A stretch of 34,304 nt of DNA from JBAZLV01 sp041650055 (GTDB lineage: Bacteria > Nitrospirota > UBA9217), in contig JBAZLV010000024.1 of NCBI GenBank assembly GCA_041650055.1, positions 1-34,304 on the forward strand, written 5' to 3'. The position numbers and the translations under genes are program-made. Below the pieces are notes generated by a model. That model ran no database searches. It saw only the letters and a list, made by a program, of their open reading frames with translations, and was not told where the DNA came from. Shown in pieces: positions 15,430-23,187 of the stretch. Position 1 is the first letter of the stretch, and each line of letters begins with the position of its first letter.

Positions 15430-15504
15430 TGTCCCCAGCGGGATTTGAACCCGCGTTATCGCCGTGAAAGGGCGGTGTCCTGGGCCGGGCTAGACGATGG
15501 GGAC
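15430..15504 (-). tRNA. tRNA-Glu (TTC), integration target
   Basis: On the minus strand the gene starts GTCCCCATCGTCTAG, has an anticodon loop CTTTCAC (anticodon TTC), a T arm with GGTTCAAATCC, and an acceptor closing with GGGGAC. The CCA is encoded next (15429-15427). The first anticodon-stem pair (C-A) is mismatched. It lies 72% as expected of bacterial tRNA-Glu by layout of arms, downstream of tRNA-Lys. The integrase ends beside its 3' end, so that end is the presumed attachment core. Confidence 0.92.
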
Positions 15505-15598
15505 GTATGATAATAAGTTCTGAGTTCTCAGTTCAAAAGTACAGAGTGAAGCAAAAACTAGGTACTCAGAACTATGAACTTTGAACTGTATTTTTTGG

Positions 15599-15671
15599 TG
15601 AGCCGGCTGGGATTCGGACCCAGGACACCCGCCTTAAAAGGGCGGTGCTCTACCAACTGAGCTACCGGCCC
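15599..15671 (-). tRNA. tRNA-Lys (TTT)
   Basis: The minus strand reads GGGCCGGTAGCTCAGTTGGT, then the anticodon loop CTTTTAA (anticodon TTT), T arm GGTCCGAATCC and acceptor CCGGCTC; CCA is encoded at 15598-15596. It precedes tRNA-Glu by about 95 bases holding an imperfect inverted repeat (GTTCTGAG / CTCAGAAC), perhaps a processing or pausing structure. Confidence 0.95.
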
Positions 15672-15701
15672 GTCATCAAAAAACCGTGACGAAGAACGCG
15701 T

Positions 15702-15731
15702 ATGATATCAGAATCGCTTAAGATTTGTCAA
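15702..15731 (-). promoter_or_regulatory. Promoter of the tRNA-Lys/tRNA-Glu operon
   Basis: TTGACA (15731-15726) and TATCAT (15707-15702), 18 bases apart, lie 31 bases upstream of tRNA-Lys. Both tRNAs are likely transcribed together, toward the integrated element and against the integrase gene. Confidence 0.7.
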
Positions 15732-15962
15732 CAAATTTTCCTTCAAAATTCTTTAAATCCAATGTCAGGCAACGTCGGTCATTCCGAAAACGATCGGGGA
15801 ACCTTGTAAGATTTCTCACTTTGTTTGAAATGACAGAAGCAATTAACCACGGATGACCAAAAGTAGGCGCTTCTAAGCGACACTGATTGACACGGATATT
15901 TTCTATGAGTTCAAGCTCAAATGAAACTTTAACGGTCAATAGATGTCACTTCGTTTGAAACG

Positions 15963-17258
15963 TTACTTCCTCATGAATGGTTTTTGAAGAATAATAGTTT
16001 CATTTCGGGGAGCGCCGGTGGAAATGATCGCCGGTTTCACACCACTCAGTTTACATAATTTTTCAACATAGGCACGAGCCTTCCGTGGTAGTTTTTCATA
16101 CTTGTTGATTCCCACGGTGCTCTGTTTCCATCCCGGCAGGGTAATATACTGCGGGGTACAGGAATCGAGAATCGATAGCTCGCTCGGCATTTCTTCGTAG
16201 AGTGTCCCCTGATGTTTGTAGCCCACACAGATTTTAATTTCATCCAGCGCATCAAGCACATCAAGCTTGGTAATAGCAACACTTCCCATCCCGTTTACTC
16301 GAACCGCGTGCCGGATCACCAGGGTATCCGCCCAGCCGCAGCGCCGTGGTCTTCCAGTTGTTGCGCCGTACTCATTTCCACGGGTACGGAGAAGTTCCCC
16401 GACTTCATTACCCTGTTCCGTGGGGAAAGGCCCACTCCCGACCCGGGTGGTATATGCTTTTACAATTCCCATCACTTCGGTAATTGCCTGTGGCCCGATC
16501 CCGAGTCCAGTGCATGCTCCGCCTGCTGCTGCACTCGACGAGGTCACGAACGGATAGGTCCCGTGGTCCACATCGAGATTGGTTCCCTGGGCGCCTTCAG
16601 CAAGAATTTTTTTCTTCTTGCGAATCGCTTCATTCATGAACAGCGTGGTATCTCTCACATATTTTTTCAGCTGTTCACCGTAGGACAAATAGTCTTGATA
16701 TATCTTTTCTAGTTGAACCGGCTCGACATGATAGAACTGCTGCAGCAGGAAATTCGCTTCTTCGATATTGCAGGCGAGCTTTTCTCGGAAGTTTTCAGGA
16801 TCAAACAGATCCGCCATCCGGATGCCTTTTCGTCCGATTTTATCTGCATAGGCCGGTCCAATACCACGTCCGGTCGTGCCGATTTTTTTCTTGCCTTTCT
16901 GCTGTTCGCTTGCCACATCAAGCGCCTGGTGATAGGGCATGATTAAATGCGCATTTTTGCTGATCAGAAGATTGCCCTGAAACTGGAATCCCCGTTTCTG
17001 AAGCTCGTTCATCTCGCTCAGCAGGGCAGCAGGATCTATTACCACGCCATTGCCAATAATACAGATTTTTCCTGAATGCAAAATCCCGGACGGTACGAGA
17101 TGGAGAACAAATTTGTCTTTCCCGATCACCACGGTATGGCCCGCATTGTGACCACCCTGATACCGCGCAACAATATCCGCACGTTCGGTCAAAAGATCAA
17201 TTATTTTTCCTTTGCCTTCATCGCCCCATTGGGCACCAACAATAACAAGCACTGGCAT
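15963..17258 (-). CDS. purA: Adenylosuccinate synthetase
   Basis: 431 residues, the standard length. It forms adenylosuccinate from IMP, aspartate and GTP, the first step from IMP to AMP. Signature blocks are visible: VGAQWGDEGKGKIIDLL at the N-terminus (GTP loop and catalytic Asp), GGHNAGHTVV (catalytic His), GTTGRGIGPAYADK, EGAQGTNLDVDHGTYPFVTS, and VITKLDVLD-type guanine-binding AITKLDVLDALDEIK. GAGGAG precedes the ATG. It is the last gene after the aminotransferase and serA, 45 bases from serA, so probably cotranscribed. Cytoplasmic. Confidence 0.97.
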   Translation of the reverse strand: MPVLVIVGAQWGDEGKGKIIDLLTERADIVARYQGGHNAGHTVVIGKDKFVLHLVPSGILHSGKICIIGNGVVIDPAALLSEMNELQKRGFQFQGNLLISKNAHLIMPYHQALDVASEQQKGKKKIGTTGRGIGPAYADKIGRKGIRMADLFDPENFREKLACNIEEANFLLQQFYHVEPVQLEKIYQDYLSYGEQLKKYVRDTTLFMNEAIRKKKKILAEGAQGTNLDVDHGTYPFVTSSSAAAGGACTGLGIGPQAITEVMGIVKAYTTRVGSGPFPTEQGNEVGELLRTRGNEYGATTGRPRRCGWADTLVIRHAVRVNGMGSVAITKLDVLDALDEIKICVGYKHQGTLYEEMPSELSILDSCTPQYITLPGWKQSTVGINKYEKLPRKARAYVEKLCKLSGVKPAIISTGAPRNETIILQKPFMRK

Positions 17259-17303
17259 ACACTCTCCTCAGCCTCTACGACCAATCCAGGCAGGCAAAAC
17301 AGA

Positions 17304-18881
17304 TCAGATTTTTACTTGTTTCACGGACAAGACATTCGGAAGCTTCTTCACTTTTGCAATGATCTCGTCAGGAACCGGAATGTCAACACTGACCACCGAT
17401 ATAGCCAGGCCTCCCTTGGTTTCCCGACCAAATTGCATTCGGGCAATGTTGATCCCGTTTTCGCCGAGCAGGGTCCCGATAGAGCCGATTACGCCTGGCT
17501 TGTCGTTATTCATCAGCACGAGCATAGCGCCATCAGGAACGGTTTCCATGGGGAAATTATCCACCTGGACGATTCGCGGTTCTTTTTTGCTGTTCAAGGT
17601 TCCGGCAACAGACATATTCTTTCCGCCAGCCTTGACCTTGATCACGATGAGGCTTGTGTATTCCTGGGCATCTTCCGTTTGCGATACCTTAACTTCAACT
17701 CCCCGATCCCTGGCAATAAGCGGTGCATTCACATAGTTAACATTGTCCTGCACCATCGGCGAAAGCAGCCCTTTCATCGCAGCAAGCGTGATGGACTCGA
17801 TTTTAAGATTGGAAACCTCGCCGCTATATTCCAGGATAACCTGTGTAAGACCGCCTTCACACAGTTGTGACTGAAACAAACCCATCCGTTCCGCCAAATT
17901 GATATAGGGGCTGAGCGCGGGAAACTGATCAGCAGGAACTGAAGGGACATTGACTGCATTTCGCACGGTTCCGGCAATGAGGTAATCGACAATCTGCTCG
18001 GCTATCGCGACCGCAACGTTTTCCTGTGCTTCACGGGTAGAGGCTCCCAAATGCGGCGTTGCAATAAAGTTGTCGAGCGTCAAAAGCGGGTGATTTTCAG
18101 GCGGCTCCTTGTCGAATACGTCGAATGCCGCTGCAGCTACTTTTCCGCTCTTAAGCGCTTCGTAGAGATCCTGTTCAACAATGATGCCGCCGCGCGCACA
18201 ATTAATAATTCGCACACCGTCTTTCATTTTGGCAATGGTATCTTTGTTAATCAGATTTGCAGTTTCCCTGGTTTTCGGAGTATGAATCGTGATGAAATCC
18301 GATTGCTGGTAGATCGTGGGAAGATCAGCCAGCTCGATGCCGAGGCTCTTTGCCTTTTCAGCCGAAATGAACGGATCGTAGGCAATGACCTTCATGCCCA
18401 ATGCCGAACACCGGCTTCCAACAACACTCCCAATTGCGCCAAGGCCGATAACGCCGAGCGTTTTATTATACAGTTCAACCCCTTCAAATTTCTTTTTCTC
18501 CCACTTGCCTGCCTTGAGTGAAGCATACGCCTGAGGAATCATCCGCGCACATGCAAAAATCATCCCGATGGTATGTTCGGCGGTGGTCACGGTATTGCCG
18601 CCAGGAGTATTCATCACGACAATGCCTTTTTTAGTCGAAGCAGGAATATCTACATTATCAAGACCGCTTCCTGCTCTTCCGATAATCTTGAGATTGGTTG
18701 CGTTGTCAAGAAGCTCTGCAGTTACCTTGGTTGCCGAGCGAATGATAAGCGCATCATAATTGCCAATAATCTTCGTGATTTCTTCAGCAGATGTCTTGAT
18801 CCGCGCATCCACATCAAGGCCGGCTTTTTTGAGAATTTCCACCCCTTCGAAAGAGAGGTCATCACTGATCAGAACCTTCAT
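17304..18881 (-). CDS. serA: D-3-phosphoglycerate dehydrogenase
   Basis: 525 residues, the long form. It oxidises 3-phosphoglycerate to 3-phosphohydroxypyruvate with NAD, the first step of serine synthesis. GLGAIGSVVGSR is the Rossmann loop; INCARGGI carries the substrate-binding Arg, FDKEPPENHPL the Glu, and TPHLGASTREAQ the catalytic His. Residues about 320-450 are the intervening domain, and the last 75 (VDNFPMETVPDGAMLVLMNN, then GVIGSIGTLLGENGINIARM) are an ACT domain, commonly a serine feedback site. It lies 30 bases after the aminotransferase and is likely in the same operon. Confidence 0.96.
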   Translation of the reverse strand: MKVLISDDLSFEGVEILKKAGLDVDARIKTSAEEITKIIGNYDALIIRSATKVTAELLDNATNLKIIGRAGSGLDNVDIPASTKKGIVVMNTPGGNTVTTAEHTIGMIFACARMIPQAYASLKAGKWEKKKFEGVELYNKTLGVIGLGAIGSVVGSRCSALGMKVIAYDPFISAEKAKSLGIELADLPTIYQQSDFITIHTPKTRETANLINKDTIAKMKDGVRIINCARGGIIVEQDLYEALKSGKVAAAAFDVFDKEPPENHPLLTLDNFIATPHLGASTREAQENVAVAIAEQIVDYLIAGTVRNAVNVPSVPADQFPALSPYINLAERMGLFQSQLCEGGLTQVILEYSGEVSNLKIESITLAAMKGLLSPMVQDNVNYVNAPLIARDRGVEVKVSQTEDAQEYTSLIVIKVKAGGKNMSVAGTLNSKKEPRIVQVDNFPMETVPDGAMLVLMNNDKPGVIGSIGTLLGENGINIARMQFGRETKGGLAISVVSVDIPVPDEIIAKVKKLPNVLSVKQVKI

Positions 18882-18911
18882 ACATATCTCCTCGCAAACA
18901 TATTTGCGTGA

Positions 18912-20048
18912 TTATTTCATCAAGATTTCTTCTGCTGCTGCCACGCCTTTACCCAGTGTCACCGGATGTCCCAAACCCTTGAGGACCATTTCAATGCCAG
19001 CGATTGCGGTAATAATGTCAAACGTGTTGGCATATCCCAAGTGCGCGATCCGGAAAATCTTTCCTTTGAGCTTGTCCTGTCCGCCTGCACCGGTAATCCC
19101 GTATTTTTCACGCAGATTCTTGTAAATCGCCTGGCCGTCCACTCCTGCAGGAGCTTCAATTGCCGTTAAGGCAAAGCTCGGGCTTTCCTTGGGGAAGAGT
19201 TTTAAGCCCAGTGCATTCACACCGGCACGAGTGGCCAGAGCAAGCTTCTTATGCCGGTCAAACGCATTCTGGAGCCCTTCTTCTTCCAGCATCTTGATAC
19301 AGCTATTTAATCCGATAATCAGCGTGACTGCTGAGGTAAAATTCGTCTGGTTCTTTGCAAGGTTCTCGCGTTCTTTTTTGAAATTGAAATAGAATTTAGG
19401 GCTCTTTGCCGTTTCAGACATCTTCCAGGCCTTATCGCTTACGGAGACAAATGCCAGTCCCGGAGGAAGCATAACTCCTTTTTGCGAGCCGCCAACCATG
19501 ACGTCGATTCCCCATTCGTCAGTCTTGATATCATGCGCAACCAGGGCCGATATCGCGTCAACAACGAACAAAGCATCCGTTTTCCGGACGACCGCTCCAA
19601 TGGCCTGAACGTCATGATACACGCCGGTCGATGTTTCATTTGCCTGAACAAAGACTGCTTTGATTTTCGGGTTCTTTTTCAGCGCAGCTTCAACCTGTTC
19701 CGGCTTTACCGTATAACCCCATTCAACGACGATTTCCTCAACCTTGACCCCGTATGCCTGGCAGATTTTGGTCCAGCGCTCGCCGAACTTTCCTCCGTTG
19801 ATGACCACGACCTCATCACCGGGGCTTAAAAAATTGTTCACCGTACCGACCATGCCGCCGGTCCCGGTAGAGCACAGGATGAGAACATCGTTTTTCGTCT
19901 GGTAGAGCCATTGAAGACCCTTTTTCGCCGAATCAAGCACCGGAAGAAAATCAGGGGCCCGATGATGCATGATCGGCATTGCCATAGCAAGAAGCGCTTC
20001 TGGCGGAACCGGGGTCGGTCCCGGAGCCAACAAATATTTTTTCTGCAT
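18912..20048 (-). CDS. Class V aminotransferase, probable phosphoserine transaminase
   Basis: 378 residues from the ATG at 20048, with GGAGG nine bases upstream; a GTG at 20063 would place that ribosome site inside the gene. LAPGPTPVPPEAL, MHHRAPDF, GTGGMVGTVNNF, ISALVAHDIKTDEWGID and GGSQKGVMLPPG (PLP lysine) mark the serine-pyruvate/alanine-glyoxylate branch of class V enzymes, not classical SerC. In serA-linked operons lacking serC such enzymes are thought to convert phosphohydroxypyruvate to phosphoserine; that assignment rests on context here. It heads the operon with serA and purA, after a promoter at 20264-20293. Confidence 0.88.
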   Translation of the reverse strand: MQKKYLLAPGPTPVPPEALLAMAMPIMHHRAPDFLPVLDSAKKGLQWLYQTKNDVLILCSTGTGGMVGTVNNFLSPGDEVVVINGGKFGERWTKICQAYGVKVEEIVVEWGYTVKPEQVEAALKKNPKIKAVFVQANETSTGVYHDVQAIGAVVRKTDALFVVDAISALVAHDIKTDEWGIDVMVGGSQKGVMLPPGLAFVSVSDKAWKMSETAKSPKFYFNFKKERENLAKNQTNFTSAVTLIIGLNSCIKMLEEEGLQNAFDRHKKLALATRAGVNALGLKLFPKESPSFALTAIEAPAGVDGQAIYKNLREKYGITGAGGQDKLKGKIFRIAHLGYANTFDIITAIAGIEMVLKGLGHPVTLGKGVAAAEEILMK

Positions 20049-20263
20049 GAATGTATCCTCCACTCTTTCTAAAGAGATGAAACGTCTATCACGTGTAAAG
20101 AGCCATGATGTATATTCGGAATTGATTGTCCGTGCGACGAAATCAGGTAAAGCGAGCCGGGGCTATGTGTTCGTCCGGGGCGGGCATGTCGCTGAGATAA
20201 TGAGGATTTCTGCGCTGATGCACTGCTGCCTCGTGTCCTTTTATCCTGTCGTAAAGCCCCATG

Positions 20264-20293
20264 ACAGTAACATAAGCCATCAAAAATTGTCAA
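20264..20293 (-). promoter_or_regulatory. Promoter of the aminotransferase-serA-purA operon
   Basis: TTGACA (20293-20288) and TACTGT (20269-20264), 18 bases apart, lie just after the stop of the DUF1573 gene. Transcription would start near 20257, leaving a leader of about 210 bases before the aminotransferase ATG. No known riboswitch class was recognised in the leader. Confidence 0.6.
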
Positions 20294-20313
20294 GCAAAAT
20301 AGTGCTGTTCTGA

Positions 20314-20706
20314 TTACCGTTTGACGATATACATCTGTACGGTCAACGTTACAACCGGATTGCTCCGGTCATTGCTGTAAACACTGATATATTTCACGAG
20401 CGAGCCGATCCTGCCGGTCGTATCAACATTCGTGCTGATGCTTCCCGCAGCACCGGGGTCCAGGCGATTAGAACTAATCACCGCAGCGCTGCATCCTCAT
20501 GAGGGTGCTATTCGGTCGATGATCAGTGTCTGGCTTCCGGTATTCCGCACCTCGAAAACATGGCGTGCAGTAGTTCCCTGGAAAACCGTGCCGAAATCAT
20601 GCCGTATTTCCTTGAAGGAAATCTTCGGCTCTTTGGCTTCTTCGGCAAGAAGAAGCCCGCTTCCCAGAAATACCAAAAAGATCAGAAACCCGCAGATTTT
20701 TTTCAT
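20314..20706 (-). CDS. DUF1573 protein, probable selenoprotein (in-frame UGA)
   Basis: The ATG at 20706 (AAAGGAT upstream) gives a signal peptide (MKKICGFLIFLVFLGSGLLL), then HDFGTVFQGTTARHVFEVRN, the start of a DUF1573 beta-sandwich. At codon 70 a TGA (20499-20497) falls exactly where the family has its conserved cysteine: the frame reads APS-TGA-GCSAA, against S-C-G-C in relatives. It then continues with LDPGAAGSISTNVDTTG and VYSNDRSNPVVTLTVQ, the conserved second half, to TAA at 20314. A stem-loop fitting a bacterial SECIS follows the TGA at 20463-20482. Read through, the protein is 130 residues and exported. Function of DUF1573 is unknown. A stop at the TGA would leave only half a domain. 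Confidence 0.75.
20463..20482 (-). promoter_or_regulatory. SECIS-like stem-loop
   Basis: On the coding strand GGTGATTA and TAATCGCC pair over eight positions (one G-T) around the loop GTTC. The loop starts 22 bases after the TGA, within the range of bacterial SECIS elements, and begins GU as many do. The sequence still codes for conserved protein, and no T run follows, so it is not a terminator. Confidence 0.65.
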
Positions 20707-20731
20707 GCCATCCTTTCTGCTTTCGCCGGTA

Positions 20732-21409
20732 TTACGGCCCTTTTTTTCGATGAATCCTGCCAACAAGCTCTTCATACGATATAAGTTTTTTTTCGAGCAG
20801 GATGCTGATCAGCGCATCAAGCCGTGTGTTCGTATCATCGGACACATGCGGAGTTTCAACTTCACGCAGGGGAACGGGCACAGGATGAAAATCATTTCCG
20901 CGCATAATCTCCAGTTCGCTGTCCACGTAATCATTGCGATGATGAAAAAATTTTTGATCGATGCTTCGATCAATCGGAACACCATCATAATATTTCCTAA
21001 TGGCATCCTTGATTTCTGATTCCAGGGCAAGTGAGGGACGAATATTCATCCCGGTGATGAATCGGATTTCATCCATCGCTTCGATGTCGAGCGGGTCGAA
21101 CATGGCGAGCACCAGCGCGCCGCCTTCTTTTTTCACCGGAATAATTTGGTATTTCCTGGCGATCTCCGGCTTGATCAGCTTGACAATTGATTCCGGAATT
21201 TCAGGCTCGAACAGGTTTACATGCGGGATGCGCAATTGATTGGACATGACCTTAAGCATATCTTCTTCCATGACCATTTCCATCTCAATGAGGATTGATC
21301 CCAGTTTACCACCCCACGTGCGCTGATGAGCCAGGGCTGATTGGAGCTGGAATTCATCAATAAGACCGGCTTCTTTTAATATGACTCCCAGTTTCTTGAC
21401 TTCAGCCAT
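20732..21409 (-). CDS. MshEN-domain protein (type II secretion / pilus ATPase N-domain)
   Basis: 225 residues with GGAGGGG before the ATG. Residues about 5-150 match the N-terminal domain of GspE/PilB-type ATPases: LGVILKEAGLIDEFQLQSAL, WGGKLGSILIEM, then RKYQIIPVKKEGGALVLAM and FDPLDIEAMDEI. MshEN domains can bind cyclic di-GMP. No ATPase domain follows; the C-terminus is a linker and a short helix (LDALISILLEKKLISYEELVGRI), itself resembling a repeat of the opening motif. It may be a stand-alone regulator. 25 bases separate it from the selenoprotein gene. Confidence 0.82.
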   Translation of the reverse strand: MAEVKKLGVILKEAGLIDEFQLQSALAHQRTWGGKLGSILIEMEMVMEEDMLKVMSNQLRIPHVNLFEPEIPESIVKLIKPEIARKYQIIPVKKEGGALVLAMFDPLDIEAMDEIRFITGMNIRPSLALESEIKDAIRKYYDGVPIDRSIDQKFFHHRNDYVDSELEIMRGNDFHPVPVPLREVETPHVSDDTNTRLDALISILLEKKLISYEELVGRIHRKKGP

Positions 21410-21445
21410 TGCCCCTCCGGAAGGGTGTACCGTTTCTACTGATTG

Positions 21446-21475
21446 ATTATATGCTGCTCATCTGAAAAAAGTCAA
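21446..21475 (-). promoter_or_regulatory. Promoter of the MshEN-domain gene
   Basis: TTGACT (21475-21470) and a perfect TATAAT (21451-21446), 18 bases apart, lie 37 bases before the ATG. The DUF1573 gene probably shares this transcript. Confidence 0.75.
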
Positions 21476-21505
21476 ATGGTTAAAAAACAGGTGCAACAGT
21501 ATGCG

Positions 21506-22300
21506 TCATTTTTCAAGAAATGTTTCCGCTATGTTTTCCCTTTCCCTTTTTTCGAGTAAATGACGGCGGTCAACCCGTCCAAGCGAGGCAAGCAGATTCG
21601 CCTTTATTCCCGGATGCTGCTGTTCGAGATCCTGAAGCATTTTTTTGATCTGAACCCGTTTTCTTTCCTGCGCGCGCTTGTCGGGACAGCTGCTTATAAC
21701 GCGGGGAAATCCCGCAGAATCTGCATATCCCGCTATGACATCTTCCGACACATATACTAAAGGCCTGATAACCGGTGTTTTTCCATCATCAGGAACAAAC
21801 AGCGGAGACATTGCCTTTATGCTTCCATTATAAAACATATTCAGCAGGAGGGTTTCGATAAAATCTTCACGGTGATGACCAAGCGCTATTTTTGTGCAGC
21901 CCAGAAGTCGAGCCTGGGTATAGAGCGCGCCACGCCGGATCCGGGAACACAGAGAGCAAGGAACTCCATCCAACTTCAATTTTTGAAGAACATGGTTGAT
22001 CGGTTCATGGACAATATGATGCTCAAATTTTCGCTCTGTCAGACAGGCTTCGAGCGGCCCGGTCTCGAAACCGGGAAACCCCGGATGGATCGTTACCGCG
22101 ACGAGGGAAAAAGAGATTGGCGCCCGCTCCCGAAGCCGTTCTAAAATATGAAGCAGAGTCCAGCTGTCTTTTCCGCCGGACAAGGCAACCAGAATACGAT
22201 CATGATTTCGTATCAAACCGTAGTCCCCAATAGCCTGACCGACTAACCGCTGGATGTTTTGTGCCCGGTGTTTTTTTTGGAATATGTTATGCTGGAGCAT
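21506..22300 (-). CDS. ttcA: tRNA 2-thiocytidine biosynthesis protein TtcA family
   Basis: 264 residues from the ATG at 22300; a GTG at 22351 is open but has no ribosome site and adds a non-conserved leader. The PP-loop is ALSGGKDSWTLLHIL. PCSLCSRIRRGALY holds the Cys pair for the iron-sulfur cluster, and LGHHREDFIETLLLNMFY and KAMSPLF follow as in TtcA. The enzyme thiolates cytidine 32 of certain tRNAs with ATP. The third cluster cysteine may be in SSCPDKR. It is a single gene with its own transcript; a homologous U54 thiolase (TtuA) is less likely because that family has extra zinc fingers. Confidence 0.85.
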   Translation of the reverse strand: MLQHNIFQKKHRAQNIQRLVGQAIGDYGLIRNHDRILVALSGGKDSWTLLHILERLRERAPISFSLVAVTIHPGFPGFETGPLEACLTERKFEHHIVHEPINHVLQKLKLDGVPCSLCSRIRRGALYTQARLLGCTKIALGHHREDFIETLLLNMFYNGSIKAMSPLFVPDDGKTPVIRPLVYVSEDVIAGYADSAGFPRVISSCPDKRAQERKRVQIKKMLQDLEQQHPGIKANLLASLGRVDRRHLLEKRERENIAETFLEK

Positions 22301-22360
22301 AATTGAAGGCGGGATAGTTCCCCGATAAAAAATCCTGCGCAGATTCCACACAGGACAAAG

Positions 22361-22403
22361 AAAAAAAACGGGCCCTGGAAAATTGTTCCCGAAGCCCGTT
22401 TTT
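22361..22403 (-). terminator. Rho-independent terminator of the histone-like gene
   Basis: Read on the minus strand, ACGGGC (22399-22394) and GCCCGT (22373-22368) form a stem extended by A-T pairs, followed by a run of T down to 22361. It lies just after the stop of the lysine-rich gene. T runs on both sides mean it could also act in the opposite direction. Confidence 0.8.
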
Positions 22404-22423
22404 GCGTTTTTTAATCGTGATGC

Positions 22424-22810
22424 TTATCTTCTTTTTTTTGCAGTCTTCTTTTTTGCAGTCTTTTTAGCGGCTTTTTTCTTTGTCACTTTTTTCTTGGCGA
22501 CTTTTTTCTTTGTGGCTTTCTTTTTGGTTCCTTTTTTTGCAGCCTTTTTACCCGGTTTTTTCTTTGCGGCTTTTTTCGCGGTTTTCTTTTTGGCTTTTTT
22601 CACCGCTTTTTTCACAGGCTTCTTCTTTGCAGGCTTTTTCGCCACAACAGGCGCTGCAGGCGGTATGACCGGCCGTTCCACCACGTTCACTTCAGCCGAT
22701 TCGATTCCGCAGCAATATACCGGCTCCTCATACATGTCACCGGTTCTTGTAACATCTATTTTCCTTCCGCACACCCTGCACTCATACTGCACTACCTTCT
22801 CGATTCCCAT
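22424..22810 (-). CDS. Zinc-ribbon protein with histone-H1-like lysine/alanine tail
   Basis: The start at 22810 has AAGGAGG and gives 128 residues; the frame is open to 22852 without a ribosome site. Residues 1-45 include YECRVCGRKIDVTRTG and PVYCCG, a rubredoxin-like zinc ribbon. After a proline-rich hinge (PVIPPAAPVVAKK) the remaining 70 residues are almost only K, A, T, P and G in repeats of the AAKKK/TKKK type, as in H1-like histones. The tail should bind DNA or RNA non-specifically. The gene has its own strong promoter and terminator. The codon repeats make this prone to length variation. Confidence 0.82.
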   Translation of the reverse strand: MGIEKVVQYECRVCGRKIDVTRTGDMYEEPVYCCGIESAEVNVVERPVIPPAAPVVAKKPAKKKPVKKAVKKAKKKTAKKAAKKKPGKKAAKKGTKKKATKKKVAKKKVTKKKAAKKTAKKKTAKKRR

Positions 22811-22924
22811 ACGCGCTCCCCTCCTTGATAAGCTGAATACCCGTCCTGACACGGGCAGCAGAACTGTATAGCACCATGGTGAATAGCTTGAAGAAACCGT
22901 GCTGCATGAAACGATTTGTGTGCT

Positions 22925-22953
22925 ACTGTAGAATCATATCGAAAAAATGTCAA
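22925..22953 (-). promoter_or_regulatory. Promoter of the histone-like gene
   Basis: TTGACA (22953-22948) and TACAGT (22930-22925), 17 bases apart. The leader to the ATG at 22810 is about 110 bases. The rest of 22811-23110 holds nothing else recognised. Confidence 0.75.
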
Positions 22954-23110
22954 GGATTTTTATACAGAAAAAAAGCAAATCCATTCGTTGTTCTTGTGAA
23001 TTTACTTCATCGATAGAAAAGATTTTTCTTGAGGAACATTTTTTTGCATTTTGTTTATTCCGGAAAGCAATGAATGTTCAATAAAATGAAGACGATAGAG
23101 TGCTTGTAAA

Positions 23111-23138
23111 AGAAAAAGCCGGAAATGTTCTCTCCGGC
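23111..23138 (-). terminator. Rho-independent terminator of nrdJ
   Basis: GCCGGA (23138-23133 on the minus strand) pairs with TCCGGC (23123-23118) around a nine-base loop, followed by TTTTTCTTTT. It is about 50 bases after the nrdJ stop. Confidence 0.85.
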
Positions 23139-23187
23139 CCTTTGATTGTTTTACTTTATTTGAGCAACTACCAGGAACACTGTATCG

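Noticed and set aside
15718..15939. 73-codon minus-strand open frame after tRNA-Lys
   Set aside because: It overlaps the tRNA operon promoter at its end, has no ribosome site, and contains fragments resembling dispersed non-coding repeats (TTTGTTTGAAATGAC and TTCGTTTGAAACGTT).
20069..20293. 74-codon minus-strand open frame in the serA operon leader
   Set aside because: It would start inside the -35 box of the promoter and has no ribosome site or recognisable features.
22383..22871. 162-codon plus-strand frame rich in Phe
   Set aside because: It is the antisense of the lysine-codon repeats of the histone-like gene; composition is a by-product of AAA/AAG runs.
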